The position numbers and the translations under genes are program-made. Of a stretch of 64,000 nt of DNA, positions 1-10,360 are shown piece after piece; the first letter of the stretch is position 1; each line of letters starts with the position of its first letter. The DNA is from Enterobacter sp. JBIWA008 (GTDB lineage Bacteria > Pseudomonadota > Gammaproteobacteria > Enterobacterales > Enterobacteriaceae), in assembly GCF_019968765.1 (NCBI RefSeq), contig NZ_CP074149.1, positions 3,720,001 through 3,784,000 of the forward strand. The letters are read 5' to 3'. Under the pieces are notes generated by a model, which had not been told where the DNA came from, ran no database searches, and saw only the letters and a program-made list of their open reading frames with translations.

Positions 1-3000
1 GAGGTGACCGCGACCCTCAACGGTGCCACCAGCGGCCGCTCTCCGGCGGCCAGCGTCACCGTCGACCTCACCGCACCGGGCACTCCAGCTATCGGCGCGG
101 TGATTGACGACGTCGGCCCGGGCACCGGTCCGCTGACCAGCGGCCAGACCACCAACGACAACCAGCCGACCCTCACCGGCACCGGTGCGGTGGGTGATAC
201 CATCTCCATCTACAACAACGGGACGCTGCTGGGCAGTGTGGTGGTCGGCAATACCGGCACCTGGAGCTACACCACGCCCACCCTGGCAGAGGGCAACCAT
301 GTCCTGACCATCCGTGAGACCGATCCGGCGGGGAATCAGAGCGGTCCTTCGGCGGGCTTCACCGTCGTGGTGGATTCCGTTTCCGCCACGCCGGTCATCA
401 CCAACGTCACGGATAATGTCGGTAACGCCGCTACCACGGTGGTCAGCGGCACAGAGACGAACGACGCCACGCCAACCCTTTCGGGGACAGCGGACGCAAA
501 CAGCGTGGTGACCATTTTCGACGGCGGCACCCAGATTGCCGTGGTGACGGCTGACGGCACCGGCGCGTGGACATTTACCCCTGATACCGCACTCGGCGAA
601 GGCTCGCACAGCTTCACCGTCCGGGCGACCGATCCGCTGGGCAACGTCAGCGCGGTCTCTGCTCCCTGGAGCGTGGTGGTTGACCTGACGGCACCGACGG
701 TTCCGACGCTGGATAATGTGAACGACAACGCCCCTGGCGGCGTCACGGGCAATCTCGCCAGCGGCCAGGTGACCAACGACAGCACCCCTACCATCAGCGG
801 CACCGGGCAGGCGGGCAGCACCATTCACATCATGAACAACGGCACGCAGATTGGTACTGCGGTTGTTGACGGCAGCGGCAACTGGTCCTTTACGCCGGCC
901 GCACCGCTGGGCGACGGCAGCTACTCCCTGCGCGCGTATGCAACGGATACTGCAGGCAACGCCTCGGCTAACTCATCGGTCTTCGCCTTTATCATTGATA
1001 CCGCAGCTCCCGGCGTACCGGTGGTGACCAGCGTGATTGACGACGTCGGCCCGGTCACCGGGGCGCTCACGTCGGGTAACAGCACCAACGACGCGCGCCC
1101 AACCTTCAACGGTACGGGCGAGGTGGGTTCTACCGTGCACGTGATCGTTGATGGCAACGAAATTGGCACTGCGGTGGTGAATGCCCTGGGCGGCTGGACC
1201 TTCACGCCGGGTACCGATCTGCCCGACGGGGCGCACGTCATCACCTTTAATGCCACCGATGCGGCAGGCAACGTGGGCACAGCAACAGCACCGTTTAACC
1301 TGACGGTAGATACGGGCGTGCCGTCGGCGCCGGTCATTTCGACCGCGGGTGACAACGCGGGCAGCATTCAAACCCCGCTCTCTTCCGGTCAGAGTACCGA
1401 CGACACCACGCCGACGCTGAACGGCACCGCGGCTGCCAACGCCACGGTCACCGTTTATGAGAACGGGCAGCCGGTCGGCACCGTTCAGGCGGACGGTACC
1501 GGCGCATGGAGCTTTACGCCGTCAACGCCGCTGGCCAACGGCAGCCATACCTGGAGCGCCACGGTCACCGATGCGGCGGGCAACGTCAGCCCGAGCTCGC
1601 CGGACTTTACCCTGATAGTTGATACCGCAGCACCGAACGCGCCGGTTATCAGCCAGGCGATAGACGACGTGGGCAGCATCACCGGCCCGCTCACGTCCGG
1701 GCAAACAACCGACGATACCGTACCGCGGCTTGTCGGAACCAGCGAACCGTTTGCCACCGTGAAGATCTATGAGGGGACAACGCTTGTCGGAACCGGCACC
1801 GCGGATGGCAGCGGGAACTGGAGTATCTTGCTCAACACCACGCTGACGGCGGGCGCGCACAGCTTCACCGCGCAGGCGACAGATGCGGCAGGCAACACCA
1901 GCGTGTCGTCCATCAGCTTCAGTCTCACCGTCGACACCACGCCGCCTGCGCTGCCGGTGCTGACCAGCATTCTGGATGACGTGGGCAATGCGGCGACGCC
2001 GGTTGCGAACGGCGGATTCACCAACGACGCGCAGCCAACCCTCAGCGGTACAGCGGAAGCCGGGTCGACGGTGAAAATCTTTGATAACGGCGTACAAATC
2101 GGCAGCGTGACGGCGACCGGCGGGGCGTGGAGCTTTACGCCTTCTCCGGCGCTGGGCAATGGCGCGCACACGTTGACTTTTACCGCCACCGATGCGGTGG
2201 GCAACGCCAGCGCGCCGACCGCCGGATATGTGATTAACGTCGATACCCTCGCGCCGGGCGCGCCGGTCATCAGTTCGGTGATTGATGATGTTGGCAGCGT
2301 TACCGGTCCGGTGACCGGTACGAATCCGACCAACGATACGCGTCCAACGCTAAGCGGGACCGCCGAAGCGAATGCCACGGTGCGGATCTACGATGGTATT
2401 ACGCTGGTGGGCACGGTAACCGCAGATGGCAGCGGCAACTGGACCCTGCCGCAAACCACAACGCTGACGCAGGGAACGCATAACTTCACCGCCACGGCCA
2501 CCGATGCGGCGGGCAACACCAGCGTGGCGTCAGCCGTGACGACGATTATCGTCGATACGACCGCTCCAACGGTGCCGACCGGGACCTTCAACGCCGACGG
2601 TAGCGTCCTGACCGGGACTGCGGAAGCCGGCAGCACCGTCGCTATCCGCCTTGCGGACGGCTCAACGGTGACCGCCACTGCGGGCAGCAACGGCACCTAT
2701 AGCTACACCTTCATTAACAAACAGACCGAAGGCCAGACGCTGCAGATCACCGCCACCGACGCTGCTGGCAACACTTCGCTGCCTGGCTCCGCCCTTGCGC
2801 CGGTGGTGCCGCTTTCTGCCAGCAATAACGTCGAAGAGCTGAACCTCAGCACCACGGCGACCGTGACCAACAGCCAGTACAGCGACTACGGCTTCCTGCT
2901 GGTCGGTGCCGTGGGCAACGTCCTGACGCTGCTGGGCAATGACACCGCGCAGGTGAACTTCACGGTTGGCAGCGGCGGCAGCGCGGATATCGTGGTGAAC

Positions 3001-5496
3001 GCCAACGCTACGGGAGCGGTCCTCTCTCTGCTCAACACCCTTGAGCTGGTAGTTCAGCACTACGTCAACGGTGCCTGGACCACGGTGGTGGACACCGGCC
3101 AGCCGCAGTTTGCCGATCTCCTGACCCTCGGCGCAACCGGCGTATCGCTGAACCTGACCGGGCTGGCTGACGGCGACTATCGCGTGCTCAGCTACAACAC
3201 CAACCTGCTGGCGACCGGCTCCTACACCAGCCTCGACGTGGCGGTGAAAGAGACCGGTCCGGGTACGGTCACCGGCGATACCAGCCTCAACGGCAACGTG
3301 ATCCTCGATACGGATCCTACCGCCGGCAGCGACAACGCTCCGGCCGGAACCACCATTTCCGCGGTCACTAACGCGCAGGGCGTCACCACCAGCGTGAACG
3401 CCGACGGCACGGTAATCCAGGGTCAGTACGGTACGCTGACCATCAACCGCGACGGCAGCTACACCTACAACCTGACCGATACCAGCGCAGCGGTCATTGG
3501 CCGGACGGAGAGCTTCACCTACACCATTACCCATAACGGCGTCAGCGCGTCGGCGCAGCTGGTGCTGTCTCTGGGGGCCGGTACGGTAATCAACGGCATT
3601 GTGGCGGTGGACGACACGGCCTCGCTGACCTTTGACACCACCGTGAGCGAGACTAATAACGGCACCTCGTCTCAGGGCGGCTTTACCCTGGTGGGCATTA
3701 ATCTCGGCAGCACGCTGGGGCTGAACCTGCTGGACGACATGACCAACCCGATTATTTATAACGTGGAGGAAGGCACGACCCGCACCATGACCATTCAGGC
3801 CTCCGTGGGCGGCGTGGCGCTGGCGTCGGTATTCGATCTGTACGTCTATAAGTTCAACAACGCGACCCAGACCTTCGAGCAGGTTCGCGTCGAGTCGGGC
3901 TGGCTGCGCGCCCCGTTGCTGGGGGGAACGTCACCGCAGCTGACCCTGAACCTGCCTGCGGGGGAGTACCTGTTCTTGCTGAATACCGCGTCCGGGATCA
4001 CCGCCCTGACGGCCTACACGCTGAGCGTCCTGCAGGACCATGTCTACAGCGTGGCGAGCATCAGCGAAACAACTACGGGCGACGTGCTGGCGAATGACCC
4101 GGTTCCAACAGGCACGCTGGTTACCGAAGTGAACGGCGTAGCGGTCAACAGCAGTGGAACCACCACCATTCAGGGAGAATACGGCACGCTGACCATTAAT
4201 TCGTCCGGTCAGTACACCTATACCCTGAGGAGCGGCGTAGGGGCAGACCATATCAGCACGCCGGACACCTTCGTCTATACCGTTACCGCGCCTGACGGCT
4301 CGAAGGATACGGCATCGCTCAACATCACCCCCACCGCGCGGGCGATGGATGCGGTCAACGATGTCAGCGCCACGATGGACCTCACCTCGGTGCACCACAC
4401 GTCGGTCTATTCGGATACTACCGTGGGCACCGCCAGCTGGACGACGGCCCTGCTCTCGTCAACCCAGGGATCCGGTAGCGGAAACTTTGTGGTCGACCCG
4501 AACACCGCGCTGCACAACGCGTCGCTGCACTTTAGCGTGGCCTCGCTGCTGGCGCTGGGCGGGCTGACGGTGAACTGGTCCATCAGCGACGGTTCGGGCG
4601 TTATCCGCAGCGGCTCCTTCAGCGGCGCCTCGCTGCTGGGCGGCAGTATCGACGTCCCGCTCACCGGGCTGGATCTCAACGCCGGGACCTATACGCTGAA
4701 CTTTACCGGTAGCGTACCGGGGCTGAGCGTGGGGAACATCACCATCACCCCTAGCGTGAACGGCACCACCTACTCGCTGAGTAATTTCGACGTCACCGGT
4801 ACCCACACCGTTAACGGCAACATCTTTGACGGCACCGACTCTGGCGGCGTGCTGGATCAGCTCCACTCGGTGGATACCCGTCTGAGCGTGACCGGTTACA
4901 ACGGCGTGACCACCACGCTGGATCCGTATACCGGCAGCGCAACGGTGAACATCACCGGCCATTACGGCATTCTGGCGATCGGCGCAGACGGTCATTACAC
5001 CTATACCCTCAACAGCGGGGTATCGCTCTCAGCCATGACGTCGAAGGAGACCTTCAACTACACCCTGACCGACTCTACCGGGAGAACGGACAGCGCCACG
5101 CTGACCATCAATATGGCGCCGCAGTTCATCAGCTCTGAGCATAACGACGCCATCACCGGTACGGCCTACGGCGATACGCTGATTTACCAGGTGCTGAACA
5201 GTACGGTGGGGAATGCCACGGCGGGTAACACCAGCAGTGCCGCGGGCGATCACTGGACCGGCTTCTCGCTGGCGCAGGGGGACAAGATCGACATCGGCGA
5301 TCTGCTGGTGGGATGGAACGGTAGCGCCGCGACGCTGGGGAATTATCTCCATGTCACTAATAGTAATGGCAATACCGTGATCTCCATCGACCGTGATGGT
5401 ACAGGGAGCACCTACACTAATACCACACTTGTTACGCTTGATGGCGTTCAGACCACCTACGACGAGCTTGTGAACCAGCAACACATCATTACCTGA
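1..5496 (+). CDS. Giant Ig-like repeat adhesin secreted by type I system (3' part)
   Basis: The frame is open from the first base, so the gene begins upstream and only its last 1831 codons are seen. From nt 61 there are eight tandem units of about 103-105 residues plus a shorter ninth (starts near 61, 370, 679, 994, 1306, 1618, 1930, 2239, 2551). Each begins VD/ID-x-x-x-P and contains a TND-xx-PT segment and an ATD-xx-GN segment, the pattern of bacterial Ig-like repeats in BapA-type adhesins. After these, about 930 residues hold three VCBS-like units (YGTLTI-xxx-G-x-YTY near 3420, 4175 and 4965). The last ~110 residues have the DKIDIGDLL and DRDGTG features of a type I secretion C-terminal target domain. 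The protein is inferred to be a surface or biofilm adhesin exported by the three downstream genes. It has almost no cysteine. The N-terminal retention region is not in the window. Confidence 0.9.
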   Translation, partial: EVTATLNGATSGRSPAASVTVDLTAPGTPAIGAVIDDVGPGTGPLTSGQTTNDNQPTLTGTGAVGDTISIYNNGTLLGSVVVGNTGTWSYTTPTLAEGNHVLTIRETDPAGNQSGPSAGFTVVVDSVSATPVITNVTDNVGNAATTVVSGTETNDATPTLSGTADANSVVTIFDGGTQIAVVTADGTGAWTFTPDTALGEGSHSFTVRATDPLGNVSAVSAPWSVVVDLTAPTVPTLDNVNDNAPGGVTGNLASGQVTNDSTPTISGTGQAGSTIHIMNNGTQIGTAVVDGSGNWSFTPAAPLGDGSYSLRAYATDTAGNASANSSVFAFIIDTAAPGVPVVTSVIDDVGPVTGALTSGNSTNDARPTFNGTGEVGSTVHVIVDGNEIGTAVVNALGGWTFTPGTDLPDGAHVITFNATDAAGNVGTATAPFNLTVDTGVPSAPVISTAGDNAGSIQTPLSSGQSTDDTTPTLNGTAAANATVTVYENGQPVGTVQADGTGAWSFTPSTPLANGSHTWSATVTDAAGNVSPSSPDFTLIVDTAAPNAPVISQAIDDVGSITGPLTSGQTTDDTVPRLVGTSEPFATVKIYEGTTLVGTGTADGSGNWSILLNTTLTAGAHSFTAQATDAAGNTSVSSISFSLTVDTTPPALPVLTSILDDVGNAATPVANGGFTNDAQPTLSGTAEAGSTVKIFDNGVQIGSVTATGGAWSFTPSPALGNGAHTLTFTATDAVGNASAPTAGYVINVDTLAPGAPVISSVIDDVGSVTGPVTGTNPTNDTRPTLSGTAEANATVRIYDGITLVGTVTADGSGNWTLPQTTTLTQGTHNFTATATDAAGNTSVASAVTTIIVDTTAPTVPTGTFNADGSVLTGTAEAGSTVAIRLADGSTVTATAGSNGTYSYTFINKQTEGQTLQITATDAAGNTSLPGSALAPVVPLSASNNVEELNLSTTATVTNSQYSDYGFLLVGAVGNVLTLLGNDTAQVNFTVGSGGSADIVVNANATGAVLSLLNTLELVVQHYVNGAWTTVVDTGQPQFADLLTLGATGVSLNLTGLADGDYRVLSYNTNLLATGSYTSLDVAVKETGPGTVTGDTSLNGNVILDTDPTAGSDNAPAGTTISAVTNAQGVTTSVNADGTVIQGQYGTLTINRDGSYTYNLTDTSAAVIGRTESFTYTITHNGVSASAQLVLSLGAGTVINGIVAVDDTASLTFDTTVSETNNGTSSQGGFTLVGINLGSTLGLNLLDDMTNPIIYNVEEGTTRTMTIQASVGGVALASVFDLYVYKFNNATQTFEQVRVESGWLRAPLLGGTSPQLTLNLPAGEYLFLLNTASGITALTAYTLSVLQDHVYSVASISETTTGDVLANDPVPTGTLVTEVNGVAVNSSGTTTIQGEYGTLTINSSGQYTYTLRSGVGADHISTPDTFVYTVTAPDGSKDTASLNITPTARAMDAVNDVSATMDLTSVHHTSVYSDTTVGTASWTTALLSSTQGSGSGNFVVDPNTALHNASLHFSVASLLALGGLTVNWSISDGSGVIRSGSFSGASLLGGSIDVPLTGLDLNAGTYTLNFTGSVPGLSVGNITITPSVNGTTYSLSNFDVTGTHTVNGNIFDGTDSGGVLDQLHSVDTRLSVTGYNGVTTTLDPYTGSATVNITGHYGILAIGADGHYTYTLNSGVSLSAMTSKETFNYTLTDSTGRTDSATLTINMAPQFISSEHNDAITGTAYGDTLIYQVLNSTVGNATAGNTSSAAGDHWTGFSLAQGDKIDIGDLLVGWNGSAATLGNYLHVTNSNGNTVISIDRDGTGSTYTNTTLVTLDGVQTTYDELVNQQHIIT

Positions 5497-5515
5497 TAGC
5501 ACCTGCAAGAGATGA

Positions 5516-5536
5516 CCCGGGCGCACAGCGCCCGGG
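5516..5536 (+). terminator. GC-rich hairpin between adhesin and secretion genes
   Basis: A perfect 9-bp stem (CCCGGGCGC, loop ACA, GCGCCCGGG) lies 20 bases after the adhesin stop. No U-run follows, so it is more likely a partial terminator or an mRNA 3'-end stabiliser that sets adhesin expression above the transporter genes than a full stop. Confidence 0.45.
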
Positions 5537-5576
5537 CATAAATAATAAAGCTGTACATATTTATTAGGGACATGAC

Positions 5577-6980
5577 ATGGGAATGAAGATGCCTTACTGG
5601 TGGCTCTCGTGCTGCCTGATATCTGTGCCCGCTCTCAGCGCGAACCCGGCGGCAACAATCAATACCGGGCAGCTTCGCGAAACGCAGGAACTCCCCTCGC
5701 TCAACGGTCGCGTCGCCCCTGCGGCCGGCAAAGCCGCTCCCGGCTCGTTACAGCTTGGCGAGGCCGTCAACCGCGCCGTCACCTGGCACCCGGCCATCAG
5801 CGAAGCCGTGGGGAAACTCTACCAGCAGAGCGAAGAGGTGGACGTCGCTAAATCAAAATACTATCCGCAGATTAATGCCGGCGTGGACAACGGTTATTCC
5901 CATGACGGCGACCAGAACGGCTTTACGCCGTCGCTGGTGCTCTCTCTTTCACAAATGCTCTACGACTTTGGCAAAGTGGACAGCCAGGTGCGGGCCGAGA
6001 GCGCGGGCGTTGCCCAGCAGCAGGCCAACGTGCTGGTGAGTATCGACACCATTGCCCACGATACCGCTATCGCCATGGTACAGGTACAAACCTTGCAGCA
6101 GATGGTCGAGACCGCTAAAGAGCAGCTTGAAGCCCTCTCCTCGATTGGCAAACTGACCCGTCTTCGTAATGACGAAGGGGCCACGTCGCTCTCTGACGTG
6201 GTGCAGACCGATGCCCGTATCGAAGGCGCGCGCGCCCAGCTGATGCAGTACCAGGCAAGCCTCGACAGCGCCCGCGCCACGCTGATGAGCTTTCTCGGCT
6301 GGAACAGCCTGAACGCGATAAGCAATGACTTTCCACAGAAGCTGGGCCGGAGCTGCGACATCGCCGAGCCGGACGACCGTCTGGTGCCCGCGGTACTTGC
6401 CGCCTGGGCGCAGGCTAACGTTGCCCAGGCTAACCTCGACTACGCCGACGCGCAGATGACGCCAACCGTCTCGCTGGAGCCGGAGGTGCGTCACTACATG
6501 AACGATCGCTATGCGGGGAGCGAAACCCGGGATCGCACCCAGTATTCCGCATGGGTGAAAGTGCAGATGCCGCTCTATCAGGGCGGCGGCCTCACCGCCC
6601 GGCGTAACGCTGCCGGACACGCGGTGGAGGCGGCGCAGTCCACCATTCAGCGTACGCGTCTTGACGTCCGCCAGAAACTGCTGGAAGCCCGCAGCCAGGT
6701 GATGAGCCTGCAAAGCACGCTGCAAATTCAGGGCCGCCAGGAGGCGCTCAGCGCCCGCACCCGCGAACTGTACCAGCAGCAGTATCTTGACCTCGGCTCG
6801 CGCCCGCTGCTCGACGTGCTCAACGCCGAACAGGAGGTTTACCAGGCGCGCTTCACCCAGCAGCAGACCCTCGGTCAGCTGCACCAGCTCCAGCTCAACT
6901 GCCTGTATAACACCGGGCAGTTGCGTCACGCGTTCGATCTTGATAACCGCACCATCCAGACCGTGGAGATCCAGCCATGA
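5577..6980 (+). CDS. TolC-family outer membrane channel of type I secretion system
   Basis: 467 residues, similar in length to TolC/LapE channels. A signal peptide is visible (hydrophobic stretch in residues 6-20, cleavage probably after ALSA). Two related halves carry long helical segments rich in Q, A and L, with a YDFGK-xxSQVRA motif near residue 130 and a YQGG motif near residue 334, both typical of the family. The start at 5577 follows an AGGGA ribosome site. It lies 80 bases after the adhesin and overlaps the ABC exporter start by four bases (ATGA), so the three transporter genes are probably translated together. It is inferred to form the trans-envelope exit duct dedicated to the adhesin. 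Confidence 0.88.
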   Translation: MGMKMPYWWLSCCLISVPALSANPAATINTGQLRETQELPSLNGRVAPAAGKAAPGSLQLGEAVNRAVTWHPAISEAVGKLYQQSEEVDVAKSKYYPQINAGVDNGYSHDGDQNGFTPSLVLSLSQMLYDFGKVDSQVRAESAGVAQQQANVLVSIDTIAHDTAIAMVQVQTLQQMVETAKEQLEALSSIGKLTRLRNDEGATSLSDVVQTDARIEGARAQLMQYQASLDSARATLMSFLGWNSLNAISNDFPQKLGRSCDIAEPDDRLVPAVLAAWAQANVAQANLDYADAQMTPTVSLEPEVRHYMNDRYAGSETRDRTQYSAWVKVQMPLYQGGGLTARRNAAGHAVEAAQSTIQRTRLDVRQKLLEARSQVMSLQSTLQIQGRQEALSARTRELYQQQYLDLGSRPLLDVLNAEQEVYQARFTQQQTLGQLHQLQLNCLYNTGQLRHAFDLDNRTIQTVEIQP

Positions 6981-9175
6981 AGCAGCGCGAAATCCCGCAG
7001 GGTGAAAACATGACGGATGAGGCTCTGGGGCAGTGGGCGAAGGCCTTTGGTTTTGTTGCCACGCGCTATCGCGTCGCCTGCTCGCCCGGCGCGCTGATCG
7101 CAGGCGCACCGTGGCTGAAAGGCAAACCGATGGTGCCCGCCCTCACCCAGCTGGCCCGGGAAGCAGGGCTGTCGTTTCAGCTCCTTACCGACGATCGTCA
7201 GGCGATCAACAGCTGGCGTCTGCCGGTTGTCGTAGCGATGAATGACGGCAGGATCGGCGTGATCGAGCATTTCGACGGGGACGATACGCTGGAGGTCAGC
7301 TTTTTCGACGATGAGACCTACACCAACCGGCTGTCGATGACGGCGATGCTGCCCGCGATCCGCCACGTTATTGCCCTGCGTCCACTCGCCGCGCTGAAGG
7401 ACAGCCGCGTGGACGCCTATATTTCAAAATATCGACCGGACTGGCTCTACCGGCTGGTGATGCGCGACCTGCGCCCCTACAGCTGGGTCATGCTGGCCGC
7501 CCTCTTTATCAACGTGCTGTCGCTCTCCGGGATCGTCTTTTCCATGCAGGTCTATGACCGGGTGATCCCCGCCCAGTCCTACCCGACGCTGTACGTCCTG
7601 ACCATCGGGGTGCTGATTGCCACCCTGTTTGGCTTCGTGCTGCGCGTGGCGCGCGGGCACATTATGGATCTGCTGGGCAAGCGCTCGGATATGCGCGTTT
7701 CGGATCGCGTGTTCGGCCACGCGCTGCGGCTGCGCAACAGCGCGATTCCCCGCTCCACCGGCAGCTTTATCTCTCAGCTGCGCGAGCTGGAGCAGATCCG
7801 CGAGATGGTGACCTCGTCTACCATCTCGACGATTGTCGACCTGCCGTTCTTCCTGTTGTTTGTGGTGGTGCTGGCAATTATCGCCCCGCAGCTGGCGTGG
7901 ATCGCCCCGGTCGCGGCGGTGATCATGGTCCTGCCCGGCCTGCTGCTGCAGAAGAAGCTGGCGGAGCTGGCAAAGCAGTCGGCCCATGAATCGACCCTGC
8001 GCAACGCGGTACTGGTGGAGAGTGTGCAGGGGCTGGAGGACATCAAGCTGATGCAGGCGGAAAATCGCTTTTTGCAGCAGTGGAACAGCTATATCCAGAT
8101 CACCGCCGAATCCGGCCTGCGCACCCGCGAGCTGACGCAGAACCTGATCAGCTGGGGGATGACCATTCAGAGCCTGGTATACGCCGCCGTGATTGTGGTC
8201 GGCGCGCCGATGGTGATTGACGGCACCCTGACCACCGGCTCGGTGGTCGCCGCGTCGATGCTGGCCTCGCGCATGATCGCCCCGATGGCGACGCTGTGCG
8301 GCGTGCTGGCGCGCTGGCAGCAGGTCAAAGCGGCAAAAGAGGGGCTGGACAGCATCATGCAGCTTCCCACCGAAAACCAGCGCGAAGAGACGCCGATCCG
8401 CCAGGACGTGCTGCGCGGACACTATCTTTTCGAGCAGGCGCAGTTCCGCTATCAGCCGGACGATCCGCGCATGGCGCTGCGCATTAACCGGCTGGAGATC
8501 CGGCCGGGCGAAAAAGTGGCGATCCTCGGGCGCAACGGCGCGGGCAAATCGACCCTGCTGCAGGCCATGGCGGGCGGGATGGATCTGGCGGCGGGCGAGC
8601 TGCGGCTCGACGGCTTCAGCCTGCCGCATCTCGACGTCGCCGATGTCCGGCGCAACGTCGGCTTTATGACCCAGAACGCCCGGCTGTTTTACGGCACCCT
8701 GCGCGAAAACATCACCCTCGGCATGCCGCGCGCCACCGACGAAGAGATCTTTGAGGCGCTGGAGCTGACCGGCGCGGCAGGCTTTGTACAGAAACTTCCC
8801 AAAGGCCTGGACTACCCGATCATGGAAAACGGCGTGGGACTCTCCGGCGGGCAACGCCAGTCGATTCTGCTGGCGCGGATGCTCCTGCGCGATCCGAATA
8901 TTGTGCTGATGGATGAACCCACCGCCTCGCTGGACGAGCACACCGAGCGGGAATTCATCCAGCGTCTGGGCGACTGGCTCGGGCATCGCACCCTGATTGT
9001 TGCCACGCATCGCGTACCGGTGCTGGAACTGGTGGAGCGCGTAGTGGTGTTGAAAGAAGGGATGCTGGTGATGGACGCGCCAAAAGCCCAGGCGCTGAAC
9101 AACAGCCGCATGCAGCAACAGCAGCAGCAGGCAGCAACCGGACGGGAGTGGAAAAATGAAAATCAGTCAGCGTGA
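6977..9175 (+). CDS. Type I secretion ABC exporter (LapB-type permease/ATPase)
   Basis: 732 residues. The N-terminal ~130 residues look like a degenerate C39-peptidase-like domain with no recognisable catalytic Cys-His pair, as in LapB exporters of large adhesins. A multi-helix membrane domain follows (about residues 165-430), then a nucleotide-binding domain with Walker A GRNGAGKST near residue 518, signature LSGGQRQ near 621 and Walker B IVLMDEP near 642. The start chosen (6977) overlaps the stop of the channel gene and has GGAGAT upstream. An in-frame ATG at 7010 preceded by AGGGTG is an equally possible start. The protein should power export of the upstream adhesin, recognising its C-terminal signal. 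Confidence 0.9.
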   Translation: MKQREIPQGENMTDEALGQWAKAFGFVATRYRVACSPGALIAGAPWLKGKPMVPALTQLAREAGLSFQLLTDDRQAINSWRLPVVVAMNDGRIGVIEHFDGDDTLEVSFFDDETYTNRLSMTAMLPAIRHVIALRPLAALKDSRVDAYISKYRPDWLYRLVMRDLRPYSWVMLAALFINVLSLSGIVFSMQVYDRVIPAQSYPTLYVLTIGVLIATLFGFVLRVARGHIMDLLGKRSDMRVSDRVFGHALRLRNSAIPRSTGSFISQLRELEQIREMVTSSTISTIVDLPFFLLFVVVLAIIAPQLAWIAPVAAVIMVLPGLLLQKKLAELAKQSAHESTLRNAVLVESVQGLEDIKLMQAENRFLQQWNSYIQITAESGLRTRELTQNLISWGMTIQSLVYAAVIVVGAPMVIDGTLTTGSVVAASMLASRMIAPMATLCGVLARWQQVKAAKEGLDSIMQLPTENQREETPIRQDVLRGHYLFEQAQFRYQPDDPRMALRINRLEIRPGEKVAILGRNGAGKSTLLQAMAGGMDLAAGELRLDGFSLPHLDVADVRRNVGFMTQNARLFYGTLRENITLGMPRATDEEIFEALELTGAAGFVQKLPKGLDYPIMENGVGLSGGQRQSILLARMLLRDPNIVLMDEPTASLDEHTEREFIQRLGDWLGHRTLIVATHRVPVLELVERVVVLKEGMLVMDAPKAQALNNSRMQQQQQQAATGREWKNENQSA

Positions 9176-10355
9176 CGTGGCGGCAATGGACGATCTGGAT
9201 AACGCCCTCGACTCCGAAAGCGGCTACACCGGCGCGCGCCGGATCGTGATCTTCTCGCTGCTGATGTTTGTGGTGCTGGGCGTCTGGGCGTGGTTTGGCG
9301 TGCTGGACGAGGTGTCAACCGGCTCGGGGAAAGTGATCCCCAGCTCGCGCGAGCAGGTCTTACAGTCTCTCGACGGCGGGATCCTCACCGAGCTGAACGT
9401 CCACGAGGGCGATCAGGTGCAGGCCGGACAGGTGCTGGCGCGGCTCGATCCGACGCGTTCCGAATCGAACGTCGGCGAAAGCGCGGCGCGCTACCGGGCT
9501 TCACTGGCCTCCAGCGCCCGCCTGTACGCCGAGGTGAACGATCTGCCGCTGAAGTTCCCCCCTTCGCTGGCAAAATGGCCAGACCTGATTGCTGACGAAA
9601 CGCGCCTCTACAACTCCCGCCGCGCGCAGCTGGAGGATACCCAGCGGGAGCTGCGCGCCGCGTTAGATCTCGCCAATAAGGAGCTGGCCATCACCCAGCG
9701 GCTGGTCAAAACCGGCGCCGCCAGCCACGTGGAGGTTCTGCGCCTGCAGCGGCAGAAAAGCGATCTGGAGCTGAAGCTCACCGACGTACGCTCGCAGTAT
9801 TACGTTCAGGCGCGCGAGGCGCTCTCCAAAGCCAACGCTGAGGTGGATATGGTTTCGGCGATCCTCAAGGGCCGCCAGGATTCCGTCACCCGTCTGACGG
9901 TAAAATCCCCGGTGCGCGGGATCGTGAAAAACATCAAGGTCACCACCATCGGCGGCGTGATCCCGCCCAACGGCGAGCTGATGGAAATTGTGCCGGTGGA
10001 CGATCACCTGCTGATTGAAACCCGCCTGTCGCCGCGCGATATCGCCTTTATCCACCCGAACCAGGAGGCGCTGGTCAAAATCACCGCCTACGATTACGCC
10101 ATTTACGGCGGCCTGCACGGGGTGGTGGAGACGATTTCTCCGGATACCATCCAGGACGAAGCCAAGCCGGAAGTGTTCTATTACCGGGTGTTTATCCGCA
10201 CCAGCCAGGATTACCTGGTGAATAAGGCGGGCAGGCACTTCTCGATTGTGCCGGGGATGATTGCGACGGTGGACATTAAGACCGGCGAGAAAACGGTGCT
10301 GGATTATCTGATCAAGCCGTTTAACCGTGCGAAAGAGGCGCTGCGGGAGCGGTAG
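9156..10355 (+). CDS. HlyD-family periplasmic adaptor of type I secretion
   Basis: 399 residues, with one membrane helix near residues 28-48 after a short cytoplasmic tail. A lipoyl-like segment (GGILTELNVHEGDQVQAGQVL) comes next, then a coiled-coil middle and a second barrel segment ending near residue 385. This is the usual layout of HlyD/LapC adaptors. The start overlaps the ABC exporter by 20 bases and is preceded by GGGAG. It should link the inner-membrane exporter to the TolC-like channel. It is the last gene of the cluster, and a REP-type palindrome follows. Confidence 0.9.
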   Translation: MKISQRDVAAMDDLDNALDSESGYTGARRIVIFSLLMFVVLGVWAWFGVLDEVSTGSGKVIPSSREQVLQSLDGGILTELNVHEGDQVQAGQVLARLDPTRSESNVGESAARYRASLASSARLYAEVNDLPLKFPPSLAKWPDLIADETRLYNSRRAQLEDTQRELRAALDLANKELAITQRLVKTGAASHVEVLRLQRQKSDLELKLTDVRSQYYVQAREALSKANAEVDMVSAILKGRQDSVTRLTVKSPVRGIVKNIKVTTIGGVIPPNGELMEIVPVDDHLLIETRLSPRDIAFIHPNQEALVKITAYDYAIYGGLHGVVETISPDTIQDEAKPEVFYYRVFIRTSQDYLVNKAGRHFSIVPGMIATVDIKTGEKTVLDYLIKPFNRAKEALRER

Positions 10356-10360
10356 TCAAT

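Noticed and set aside
2662-3534. 290-codon minus-strand frame inside the adhesin
   Set aside because: Antisense shadow of a GC-rich repeat gene, with a low-complexity Gly/Val/Arg product. The plus-strand frame is continuous through it.
5949-7109. 386-codon minus-strand frame over the TolC-like gene
   Set aside because: Antisense shadow. The composition is Arg/His/Leu-rich with no family pattern, and it spans two well-supported plus-strand genes.
7424-9118. 564-codon minus-strand frame over the ABC exporter
   Set aside because: A His/Gln/Arg-rich shadow of a gene with clear ATPase motifs.
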